From contig RFNU01000166.1 in NCBI GenBank assembly GCA_009927065.1, positions 1 through 14,551 of the forward strand: a stretch of DNA of 14,551 bases, read 5' to 3'. Below are positions 5,891-13,660 of the stretch, piece after piece (within the stretch, counting starts at the first letter, position 1; every line of letters begins with the position of its first letter). A model generated the notes under the pieces. The model was not told the DNA's origin. It saw nothing but the letters and a program-made list of their open reading frames with translations, and searched no databases. Source of the DNA: a bacterium. GTDB taxonomy: Bacteria; Pseudomonadota; Gammaproteobacteria; Berkiellales; Berkiellaceae. Position numbers and translations under genes: made by a program.

Positions 5891-8329
5891 TTAACCTGAA
5901 TTTTGCAGACCAATTGATATCAAAAGGATTGATTCAATAAAATTTATTTTTTTCATCACTTCAATATCTTTTCGTGCACGATAACGCCTCAACATCTCAA
6001 TTTGCAATAAATGCAAAGGGACCAAATAATCTGCACGATAGTGCGCGTCTTCTATAAAATATTTAAAATATGAATCATTTTCATAAAAACCAAGAAAGTT
6101 CTTAGAAAATTCTTGTACTTGTTTATAAACAATTTTAAGAGCTTCACCGAGTTCTCTGAGATGTGGTGACACAAGCTCTTTTTGATAGCGCTCGAGAATA
6201 CGCATATCAGTTTTCGCAAGCGATACCAATACTAACATAAATGCAGAATAAACCAATCTATCATTAAAGACTTTTTCGATACTTTTCTCATCAAGTTGTT
6301 CTAAATAATGACACACCGATCCCATTCCTAACCATATGGGAATAAAAAATCGATTTTGAGCCCAACACAAAGACCAAGTAATAGGTTGAACATGAGTTGA
6401 ATCATATTTATAAGCATTTATTGATGTATTTTGATAATCTAGAATAAAATCAACGGGAGTAACTGCAAAAAAATAATCAAAAAAATCTTGTTCTTCTTGC
6501 GTGTAATACTTAAACTCTTGTTTCGAGGCATCTGCTAATTCCTCTCTAACAGTAACTCGATCTTCGATAAAATCAGTATCATGATCTTTTTGAGCAGCGT
6601 TTTTAACTTCTATTAAATATCGTTTCACAGTCATAGCAGTAATTTCGCTCGATCCAAAACGCTGTCTAATATTTTCACCTTGTATAGTTAATTTCAAACT
6701 TGGATGATCTTTCGTCAGTTGGGATGTTGCTATAAGATGCTTTGTGGGAAACCCTCCGTGTGAAATAGAACCACCCCGTCCTTGAAAAAATTCAAGTTTC
6801 AATGAGCGCTCTTTTGCCCATTGAGCCATCCTATGTTGCGCATGATAAATTTTAGTTTGAGCAGTCCAAAAACTTGATTCTTTTGCACACTCTCCATAAG
6901 CCATCATTATCTGGTCTAATAAAGTAGACATATTTGCTTGCTGGCACAAGCTTAGATAGGAATCTATTAAGCTGCTTGATATCTCTATACTCGATACTTT
7001 TTCAAAAACAGGAGTCAAAAACAAGTTCTCTACGCCCAAAAAAGAAATCAGTAGACGTATGCAGACTAACTCATAAAGTGATGTCACATTAGTTAGAATC
7101 AATCGCTCTGCATTTTTTGTTAAAAACAAAGAGCGCCATTTTTTTTGATCCTCGACTTTCAACTCATCAATATATTGAGTGATATTTTTATTGTTGAAGA
7201 GATCTGCTAGCTGTAATAACGCAACAGGGTCGGTTGAAAAAGATCTCGCTAAACGTCGTTGATACATCTTTTGATAGATGACTTCCATTAAACCGACTAA
7301 ATCCTGTGCATTAAATTTTACTTCTATCTTAATGCCTTGATGACCAAAAACTTCTAACTGCGCTCTAAAGCTTATTAGACGCTTAAAAAATAGATTATAT
7401 TCCTCGTTGCTCTTAAGATAACGAAGCAATGCTTCAGTTTTACTTTTGACCTCTTCTATACTTTTTTTATCGATGATCTTTTTGTGTAAAATTTCTTTTA
7501 TCTCTTTGATTTGTTCATCAATAAAAGGAGGAATAATCTCTTGAGCATCATTAACATCGTCTAAGTGCTGCAAATAACAACTTTTGATGGCGGAGGCATA
7601 AAGAGTTTGAGCTTCTTGATAATAGACATCACTCATGTCACGATCTTCATAATCCCCCCCTATCCATGTCGAACAGACTAACATTTGCGAGATTTTAGGA
7701 ATATTTTCTATTGTTGCATCAGAAAACAGGCGCCCTATACCTGGATAAATTGAGTGCTTGAAATATTCAATAAAACTCAATAGATTCATCTTGATAGACT
7801 GATTTTCTGCCTGAAGATCATGTTTTATTAATCCATTCATAATACGTCTAATCAGATTTAAAGCTTTTTCATTAAGATCGTCCTGCGTTTGAGAACGATA
7901 ATGATAAATAACATCAAAAATCTGCTGAAAACACATTGTTGCTTCTATTGATAATGTTTCGTAAGAATAAGACGAGAACACTAAATGCAACTTTGGAATG
8001 AATGCTGCACACAAATCATCAATATCAAGCGTTAATCCTTCTTTTTTCTCATATTCCACAACCTTATGACTTCGCTGTATCATGGTCAACAAAGCAAGAA
8101 ACAATCCAAACGATCGTAACACTACTGTAACATCTTGTTCACTTAAGAGCTCAAGTTGTGCAAATAAATCCTCTAAATCTTTATCACTTCCATTATCAAT
8201 CAGCATTCGAATCGTTTGAACTAACTGAAACGTCTCTTGGCCATAAATTTCTACAACGGCTTCATCAAGAAGACCGCTTATAACGTTCATATCATGATAG
8301 ATATCTGCTTTATTTAATAACATTGGCAT
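5891..8329 (-). CDS. ppc: PEP carboxylase homologue, catalytic residues lost
   Basis: This 812-aa protein is shorter than typical bacterial PEP carboxylases (about 880-940). Homology is clear from CSTWIGGD (219-226), PVFEKV (440-445), AYGECAKE (477-484), FFQGRGGSISHGG (514-526), GENIRQRFGSSEIT, CWAQNRFFIPIWLG (655-668) and the C-terminal QNSG. However, key residues (E. coli numbering) differ: the TAHPTE motif with His138 reads SSYSYE (Tyr121), His579 is Gln516, Arg587 is His524, Arg396 appears as Lys338, Arg699 as Gln648, and Asp543 as Glu480. Glu506, Lys546, Arg581, Arg713 and Asn881 equivalents remain. I verified the first two motifs in the DNA. The frame is long and undamaged, so the protein is probably made, but oxaloacetate synthesis from PEP and bicarbonate is unlikely. 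Start ATG 8329 has GAGGT 6 bases upstream. It lies 70 bases after relA and 7 before adk. Confidence 0.85.
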   Translation of the reverse strand: MPMLLNKADIYHDMNVISGLLDEAVVEIYGQETFQLVQTIRMLIDNGSDKDLEDLFAQLELLSEQDVTVVLRSFGLFLALLTMIQRSHKVVEYEKKEGLTLDIDDLCAAFIPKLHLVFSSYSYETLSIEATMCFQQIFDVIYHYRSQTQDDLNEKALNLIRRIMNGLIKHDLQAENQSIKMNLLSFIEYFKHSIYPGIGRLFSDATIENIPKISQMLVCSTWIGGDYEDRDMSDVYYQEAQTLYASAIKSCYLQHLDDVNDAQEIIPPFIDEQIKEIKEILHKKIIDKKSIEEVKSKTEALLRYLKSNEEYNLFFKRLISFRAQLEVFGHQGIKIEVKFNAQDLVGLMEVIYQKMYQRRLARSFSTDPVALLQLADLFNNKNITQYIDELKVEDQKKWRSLFLTKNAERLILTNVTSLYELVCIRLLISFLGVENLFLTPVFEKVSSIEISSSLIDSYLSLCQQANMSTLLDQIMMAYGECAKESSFWTAQTKIYHAQHRMAQWAKERSLKLEFFQGRGGSISHGGFPTKHLIATSQLTKDHPSLKLTIQGENIRQRFGSSEITAMTVKRYLIEVKNAAQKDHDTDFIEDRVTVREELADASKQEFKYYTQEEQDFFDYFFAVTPVDFILDYQNTSINAYKYDSTHVQPITWSLCWAQNRFFIPIWLGMGSVCHYLEQLDEKSIEKVFNDRLVYSAFMLVLVSLAKTDMRILERYQKELVSPHLRELGEALKIVYKQVQEFSKNFLGFYENDSYFKYFIEDAHYRADYLVPLHLLQIEMLRRYRARKDIEVMKKINFIESILLISIGLQNSG

Positions 8330-8399
8330 TATTGGACCTCATTTGTCGATATTAATGCTGCGCACCGATAACTCTCAATCAGAGAGATAAGCTTCCTCT

Positions 8400-10565
8400 T
8401 TATTGATTGACAGTTAACAACCGTTCAACTTCAATAATACAATTTAACTGATGAATTCTATCAATCAACCTATGAAGTTCAGCTAATGAATTGATTTCAA
8501 AAACAACTGTAATAATAATAAGTTGTTCTTGAGAAGAACGTTCACTTTTTAAATGAGACATCACAACTCCGAATTCAAGGAGAACTCCGGTGATATTATT
8601 AACAACATTTTGTTGATCAATCGCTGTGATTTGTAATAAAACTGAATCTGATTGGTATTCACACGCCAACCTTGCCCATTGAGCAAACATTAAACGATCG
8701 TGAACTTGATTGATAACCTTGAGATTTAAACAATCTCGACGATGCACAATCACTCCGCGCCCTCTCGTAATTAAACCGACAATCGGGTTAGGGTACACTG
8801 GACTACAACAGCAAGCATAATCATATTTAACATCATCAGAGCTCATATTTCCAAAACTGATTTCATGATGAGTTATTGTTTTTGTATTTTCTTTTACGGT
8901 TGATGCCTGTTCATTTATTTTAGGAACATTATCGAAATAATCCAAAATTCTACTTAACTTTAAATCGCCTAATGCCAAAGCATGATATAAATCGTCTTTG
9001 CTTTTAAAACTCAACTTATGCACAAGATCCTCGACTGAAAACGTCCCATGCAGCCCTAAACGCTTTAGCTGTTTATCAAAGTATGCTTTGCCTTCTTGGA
9101 CAAGACGTCCCTTATCTAAAGAACGAAACCAATGTGCGACTTTTTGACGAGCCCTGGCTGTTTTAATATATCCATAATGAGGGTTAAGCCAATCACGAGA
9201 AGGCTGTACACGCGCTGAAGTATTAATTTCAACCACTAACCCTGTAGAAAGAGGTTCTGTTAATGGAATCATTTTTCCTTGGATACGCGCTCCTGAACAA
9301 TGATGTCCTAATTCACTATGAATATGATATGCTAAATCTAAAGCAGTCGATCCTTTAGGTAAATCATAGACATCTCCTTTAGGAGTAAACACGTAAGTTC
9401 TATCACCAAAAATCTCATCTTTAACATTTTCAAAAGACTCATGAGAACTGACATTAGCGCGTTGCAAAAAGTTACGTAATGTTTCTAGTTTATGTTGATA
9501 ACTTTGATGCTGTTGCGCACCATCCTTATACATCCAATGTGCTGCGATACCTAACTCAGCATTTTTATCCATTTCTAAAGTACGAACTTGAACTTCAATG
9601 ATTCTTTGTTGAGGGCCAAAAACTGCTGTATGAATAGATTGATAACCATTGATTTTAGGATTGGCTATATAATCATCAAATTCTTCTGGCAAATAACGCC
9701 ATTGGGTATGAATAATTCCTAAAGCTCTGTAACAATCTTGAACTGAATCCACAATAATACGTATTGCATTTAAATCATAAATTTGGGAAAAAGGTTTATT
9801 TTTTTTATTCATCTTTTTCCAGATAGAATAAAAGTGTTTTGAACGTCCCGTCACGGTAGACTGTACATATTGAGCCTCAAGAAGCGATTTAACTTCTTGT
9901 TTAATAGCCGCAATAAAAGATTCTCGTTGACCTCGAGATTGGGCTAATTCTTTTGATATTGATTGATAGGCTTCTGGGTACAGCAAATGAAAAGAATGAT
10001 CTTCCATTTCCCATTTAATTTGTCCTATCCCTAATCGATGAGCTATGGGAGCAAAAATTTCCAAAGACATTTTTGATAAAGAAATAATATATTGATCATC
10101 ATAATCATAAGGATGGCGTAAAATTGCTAAAACCTTGCTTAACATGATCACAACAAGACGGGGATCATCTACCGTCACAAGAAGCATTTTACGAATGTGT
10201 TCTTTATAACCAGTACCGGCCACTGCTACAGTTTCTAATATGCGTTCAAGATGATGGTATTGGCTCAACATTTCTTGAACATAAAGCGGAAGATCGGGAT
10301 AATGCTTAGTAATATCTGAAAAGTTTTTATCGATAACGAAGGATAAGTACGCACAAAGAATGATATCTTTATCTGTTGTTAAGGTGAGTAAAATATTAAG
10401 CGTTTCTATTAAGACATGGCGCTGATCGGCAGCAGCATCTTGATAACTTTCTTCCAAGGGAATAATTTTGTATTTATTCACTATAAAAGTCAGTGTTTCA
10501 TGTTGCGCAAGCCAATCATCGAGTGAAAAGAGATCCCATCGCACTCTTGAATCTAATGATACCAT
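8400..10565 (-). CDS. relA: (p)ppGpp synthetase RelA
   Basis: Ribosome-associated stringent-response enzyme that makes pppGpp/ppGpp from GTP/GDP and ATP during amino-acid starvation. With the ATG at 10565 it has 721 aa (E. coli RelA 744). The N-terminal HD region is degenerate: no HDxxED is present, and the second hydrolase motif reads VDDPRLVVIMLSKV, so hydrolysis is not expected. The synthetase domain has GRSKHFYSIWKKM, YDLNAIRII, EEFDDYIANPKINGYQSIHT and EVQVRT; the EFDD signature is the RelA rather than the bifunctional SpoT type. Then come a TGS domain (YVFTPKGDVYDLPKGSTALD), the zinc-finger-like YDYACCCSP...HRRDC and a C-terminal ACT domain. AGGA lies 8 bases before ATG 10565; ATG 10574 is directly abutted by AGG, so less likely. 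Confidence 0.95.
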   Translation of the reverse strand: MVSLDSRVRWDLFSLDDWLAQHETLTFIVNKYKIIPLEESYQDAAADQRHVLIETLNILLTLTTDKDIILCAYLSFVIDKNFSDITKHYPDLPLYVQEMLSQYHHLERILETVAVAGTGYKEHIRKMLLVTVDDPRLVVIMLSKVLAILRHPYDYDDQYIISLSKMSLEIFAPIAHRLGIGQIKWEMEDHSFHLLYPEAYQSISKELAQSRGQRESFIAAIKQEVKSLLEAQYVQSTVTGRSKHFYSIWKKMNKKNKPFSQIYDLNAIRIIVDSVQDCYRALGIIHTQWRYLPEEFDDYIANPKINGYQSIHTAVFGPQQRIIEVQVRTLEMDKNAELGIAAHWMYKDGAQQHQSYQHKLETLRNFLQRANVSSHESFENVKDEIFGDRTYVFTPKGDVYDLPKGSTALDLAYHIHSELGHHCSGARIQGKMIPLTEPLSTGLVVEINTSARVQPSRDWLNPHYGYIKTARARQKVAHWFRSLDKGRLVQEGKAYFDKQLKRLGLHGTFSVEDLVHKLSFKSKDDLYHALALGDLKLSRILDYFDNVPKINEQASTVKENTKTITHHEISFGNMSSDDVKYDYACCCSPVYPNPIVGLITRGRGVIVHRRDCLNLKVINQVHDRLMFAQWARLACEYQSDSVLLQITAIDQQNVVNNITGVLLEFGVVMSHLKSERSSQEQLIIITVVFEINSLAELHRLIDRIHQLNCIIEVERLLTVNQ

Positions 10566-10587
10566 AGAAGCCATCCTATGCTGGGTT

Positions 10588-10785
10588 TTAAACTCGACAC
10601 ACGAATAAAAAATTTTTTCGACAATCTACTCTAGTAAATTTCAACATTGAAATCAAGACGCCTTCTTGATTTTTTATCTTTCCTCTCGCATAAAAACAGG
10701 TATAAGGACTTTGTGAGCTACCCGGCCATGAACGGGCGGGCTTCCGATTAAGCGATAGCAACACCTTACTGCTGCCGCGCAACAT
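10588..10785 (-). CDS. Hypothetical 65-aa frame within hairpin element copy 2
   Basis: The frame begins MLRGSSKVLLSLNRKPARS inside the dispersed element and ends just before the relA leader. No family is recognised. Copy 1 of the element, read in the same phase, encodes a similar string (SGSTVLLSLNGKPGHSW) because the length difference between copies is exactly three bases. However, copy 1 has no start codon there and its tail diverges. There is no good ribosome site before the ATG. It is either a remnant of a coding sequence carried by the element or a chance frame; I lean towards non-coding. Confidence 0.2.
   Translation of the reverse strand: MLRGSSKVLLSLNRKPARSWPGSSQSPYTCFYARGKIKNQEGVLISMLKFTRVDCRKNFLFVCRV
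10628..10656 (-). promoter_or_regulatory. Candidate relA promoter
   Basis: The minus strand reads TTGATT (10656-10651), a 17-bp spacer and TAGAGT (10633-10628), each matching four of six consensus bases. This would give a leader of about 55 bases before the relA ATG. The -35 lies inside one arm of the hairpin at 10650-10672. Confidence 0.3.
10650..10672 (+). terminator. Perfect 9-bp hairpin with T-run upstream of relA
   Basis: AAATCAAGA (10650-10658) pairs perfectly with TCTTGATTT (10664-10672) around a 5-base loop. On the plus strand it runs into TTTATCTTT, with six consecutive T at 10670-10675, so it has intrinsic-terminator form in that direction. No plus-strand gene precedes it. In the minus direction the T-run is lacking, so it would be a poor terminator for the ankyrin gene. 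Confidence 0.35.
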
Positions 10786-10786
10786 T
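10718..10786 (-). repeat. Dispersed hairpin element, copy 2
   Basis: The reverse complement of this stretch matches copy 1 (261-327) over its full length, sharing GGCAGCA, GTGTTGCT, TCGCTTAAT, GGAAGCCC, TTCATGG and GGTAG, with a three-base insertion in the loop. The GCAGCA/TGTTGC stem is preserved, including a wobble pair. It sits directly after the 3' end of the 934-aa ankyrin gene. A wider 6-bp inverted repeat, TGAGCT (10714-10719) and AGCTCA (10809-10814), encloses the element, and its right arm covers the stop codon of that gene. Confidence 0.75.
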
Positions 10787-10811
10787 CTTTTATTGTGTAC
10801 TGTGTGGCAGC

Positions 10812-13616
10812 TCAGTCTTTGTGTTTCGTTTTCTTTCTACAATCGGGTATTTGAGTATAAGCCGAAAAAACAACTGTTGTCGATACAGTAATACCCAATG
10901 AATCAACCGGCAAAGCATCGTGTGTGTTCATAACAATGGCCGCCAACTCTCTCTCTATCAAACTGATTTCTGTTGTGTCGATAGAATCTTGCGTTGCTTG
11001 CGCCCAGAGGATGAGGGGTTGATCATCAACCATAATATCAATACTGGATCCATTTTCAATACAATAGCTTATCATAGAGCAATCTCGATTAAGCCAGGCA
11101 TAATATAGCCCGGTTTTTCCATCAGAGGTTTTTAGATCTAAATCAGCACCATGTTTTTTATACAATTGCACCCAATCTATCTCTCTTGCTAATACTGCAT
11201 AGTGAAGTGCTCCAAATCCATCTTGATCAACTCTTGTTAATAATCCTTGAGTATGTGTTAATAGACAATCGGCTAGCTCAAATCGTCGAAGCTCAAAGAG
11301 AGTATGCAACATATTTTTATCTTGCAACTCTTTGAATCCAATATCAACTTTCAAGCTTAATAATTCATTGAATATTTCAATATTATTAATGAGATATGAT
11401 TTTTCTAGCAAAGTTTGGCCTGCAGTATCTTTTACGTTAAGATCAACACCCGCATCACTTAACACTCTAAGGACAGTGAGGCTACCTGTATCTAAGACGT
11501 AAAAAATAATATCTGGATAGAGCTCAATGCAAGTTGGATAGAGTCTGATGATTGCTCGCAGCAAAGAGTCTGCCTTGAGCGTGATGGCATGCTTTAACAG
11601 ATCTAATAATGCATCTCGATCTTCTCGATCGACTGTAACATCAGCGATTGACGTTATTTCTTGTGCACAAAAATCAAGATATTGTTTTGGTAATGTTTCT
11701 ATAGTTTTTTTGTAAACTAGACACTGATCTTTTATCAATAAGACAATCAGATCATAGCGATGTTGAGTTAAAGCATAATCCATCATTTTACTTTGAAAAT
11801 TTTCATATTCCTGGCTGGTTAAGAGCGCGCGTCTTCGTTTTAGAATATGAGATAAAATAGGAACAGACACCGATCCTAAGCGTAAAGAATATTCAGTCAG
11901 ATTATCTTGTGATGATGATTCGAATAATCCATAATCAATGCGCTCAATTAATTCATGATAAGTGGGTGTTTGCTCACTAAGATGCACTAAATGAAGAAAA
12001 GAGTATTGCAACAATGAATTCATTTTTTCATCATCAGTGAGATGGGGAAGAAGGGAAGACCATCTTTGAATAATATGAAGGCTTAAACCATCCAGTTGTT
12101 TTAATAAATCAAATGCATATTCCTCAAGATGTTCAAACGGAAATAAATCAAAATCCTCACAAAGATCATCTTTATTATCGATCAAGACTCTTAACTGTTC
12201 GATAAACTCTGATCGTGTGTAAGGCAGGCTCATGAGGGCTAATTCAATAAATTGTATCGGCCAATGGGTCATTTTAGCTATCTCATGGCGCAATAACTCG
12301 AACAGTCTTGTTTCAGATTGTTCGATATAATCGTATTGCAAGGCACTTTTTTGATAAACAATATTTTTTCTTACAACTGAACGAGTATTTAACCAGTAAG
12401 ATTGAATAATACTACGTATATCCTCAGGAACATCTCTATGATCATCAATCCTTTTAATCATTAACTCTACTTGATGCTCGCTTAAATATTGCTCTAATGC
12501 TAAAGCCTGCAGACTTCTTAAATCCAGATCGTGTACATTAAAACGTATTTCTCCAGTCACTGATGATTGTAATCCAATAGGTTTATTGTGATGATCGAAT
12601 AATACGCTCAACCCACGATCACTTAAATATAACAGTGTTTTTGCATAAATTGATTGAGGAAGACTCTTAATCGTCTTCTCACTTCCCTTGCCTCTAAAAT
12701 AATCCATTATAATATCAATAAAATCAGTCCATAATAAAGAGTTTGGTTCTGCAAGAAACTGTAATATCTTGATAATGTTAGAGTGATCTTCTGCATTGAA
12801 TTTTTTAAGAATCAAAAGCAGATCATGTGTATAGAGTCGATTAAAATAATATTCTAAAACAACTTTCTCTTCTAGTTGATAAGGTCCTCCTAATGCGGCT
12901 AAACACAGCCCTTTTAAAAAATTATTCATCTCCATACTCTTGTGAGGATGAACAAAAACTAAACTAGCTATTTCCGCATAAAGTTGATGGTAACACGATT
13001 CTTTTTCATGCTCTTTCAACGATTCCTGAAGACTTTGACAAGTAAGATAAATGCGTTCCTCTAATCCGGGAGGGCAGGTATACAATTTATCAGGATAATA
13101 ACTTGCGTAAGGTGTCTCTTGATAAGCTTTAGAAGCTGCATCGAGCAACCCATAGAGTAAAAGAGGATTTCTTCTCTCTTTGCAATAAAGATAAAATGCA
13201 CATAACGCCTGAATAATCATCGGTTCAAAATTATAGATTTCTTTTTTTAGAAATCGTAAATACTGATACACATTATCCCTATCTTCCTGTGACATGCTAT
13301 TTAAGAGATCAGAAAGAAATTTTTTTATCTTGTTAATTAATCTCCAGTACTTTTTTTTAAAACTTTTGAGAGGATTATTGATCACTTGAGCAAATAAATA
13401 GGCTTGCCCTGCTTTTTTATGACTCATGATTGCAAGATGATGAATATAGAGATGAGACTCTGCTGATTGTAATTCAAACTGAGATCTTAGTTTTTTAAAA
13501 AAAAATAAATGGGGTAGAAGGGTATCTCGATTAAAAAGAGCAATAAGTTCTTTTTGAGTAAATCCATCTAACTCTATCTTATTTTCAATAAAATTAAGCA
13601 TTCTTGTTAAAGGCAT
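10812..13616 (-). CDS. Large ankyrin-repeat protein (934 aa)
   Basis: Unknown function. Residues 1-690 are leucine-rich and predicted mostly helical, with no domain I recognise; a basic cluster (KSFKKKYWRLINKIKKF) lies near 84-100. About five ankyrin repeats occupy residues 702-862, for example TAGQTLLEKSYLINNIEIFN, DGFGALHYAVLAREIDWVQ and SDGKTGLYYAWLNRDCS. The tail ends in a basic CRKKTKHKD. There is no signal peptide or membrane segment. AGGGG lies 8 bases before ATG 13616. It follows lepB by 44 bases on the same strand and may be co-transcribed with it; the position is where many gammaproteobacteria carry rnc-era. A large helical protein with terminal ankyrins could be a secreted effector, but the sequence alone does not show this. 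Confidence 0.85.
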   Translation of the reverse strand: MPLTRMLNFIENKIELDGFTQKELIALFNRDTLLPHLFFFKKLRSQFELQSAESHLYIHHLAIMSHKKAGQAYLFAQVINNPLKSFKKKYWRLINKIKKFLSDLLNSMSQEDRDNVYQYLRFLKKEIYNFEPMIIQALCAFYLYCKERRNPLLLYGLLDAASKAYQETPYASYYPDKLYTCPPGLEERIYLTCQSLQESLKEHEKESCYHQLYAEIASLVFVHPHKSMEMNNFLKGLCLAALGGPYQLEEKVVLEYYFNRLYTHDLLLILKKFNAEDHSNIIKILQFLAEPNSLLWTDFIDIIMDYFRGKGSEKTIKSLPQSIYAKTLLYLSDRGLSVLFDHHNKPIGLQSSVTGEIRFNVHDLDLRSLQALALEQYLSEHQVELMIKRIDDHRDVPEDIRSIIQSYWLNTRSVVRKNIVYQKSALQYDYIEQSETRLFELLRHEIAKMTHWPIQFIELALMSLPYTRSEFIEQLRVLIDNKDDLCEDFDLFPFEHLEEYAFDLLKQLDGLSLHIIQRWSSLLPHLTDDEKMNSLLQYSFLHLVHLSEQTPTYHELIERIDYGLFESSSQDNLTEYSLRLGSVSVPILSHILKRRRALLTSQEYENFQSKMMDYALTQHRYDLIVLLIKDQCLVYKKTIETLPKQYLDFCAQEITSIADVTVDREDRDALLDLLKHAITLKADSLLRAIIRLYPTCIELYPDIIFYVLDTGSLTVLRVLSDAGVDLNVKDTAGQTLLEKSYLINNIEIFNELLSLKVDIGFKELQDKNMLHTLFELRRFELADCLLTHTQGLLTRVDQDGFGALHYAVLAREIDWVQLYKKHGADLDLKTSDGKTGLYYAWLNRDCSMISYCIENGSSIDIMVDDQPLILWAQATQDSIDTTEISLIERELAAIVMNTHDALPVDSLGITVSTTVVFSAYTQIPDCRKKTKHKD

Positions 13617-13660
13617 TTTGAGAACCCCTAGAACATCAAAACCTAAAAAATTACTGGTTT

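Noticed and set aside
5891..8329. Frameshifted or truncated ppc pseudogene
   Set aside because: The frame is continuous from a good ribosome site to the conserved C-terminal N-x-G, so the missing residues are substitutions, not damage.
10920..11108. 62-codon plus-strand frame
   Set aside because: Antisense to the ankyrin-repeat region of the 934-aa protein, with no start signal.
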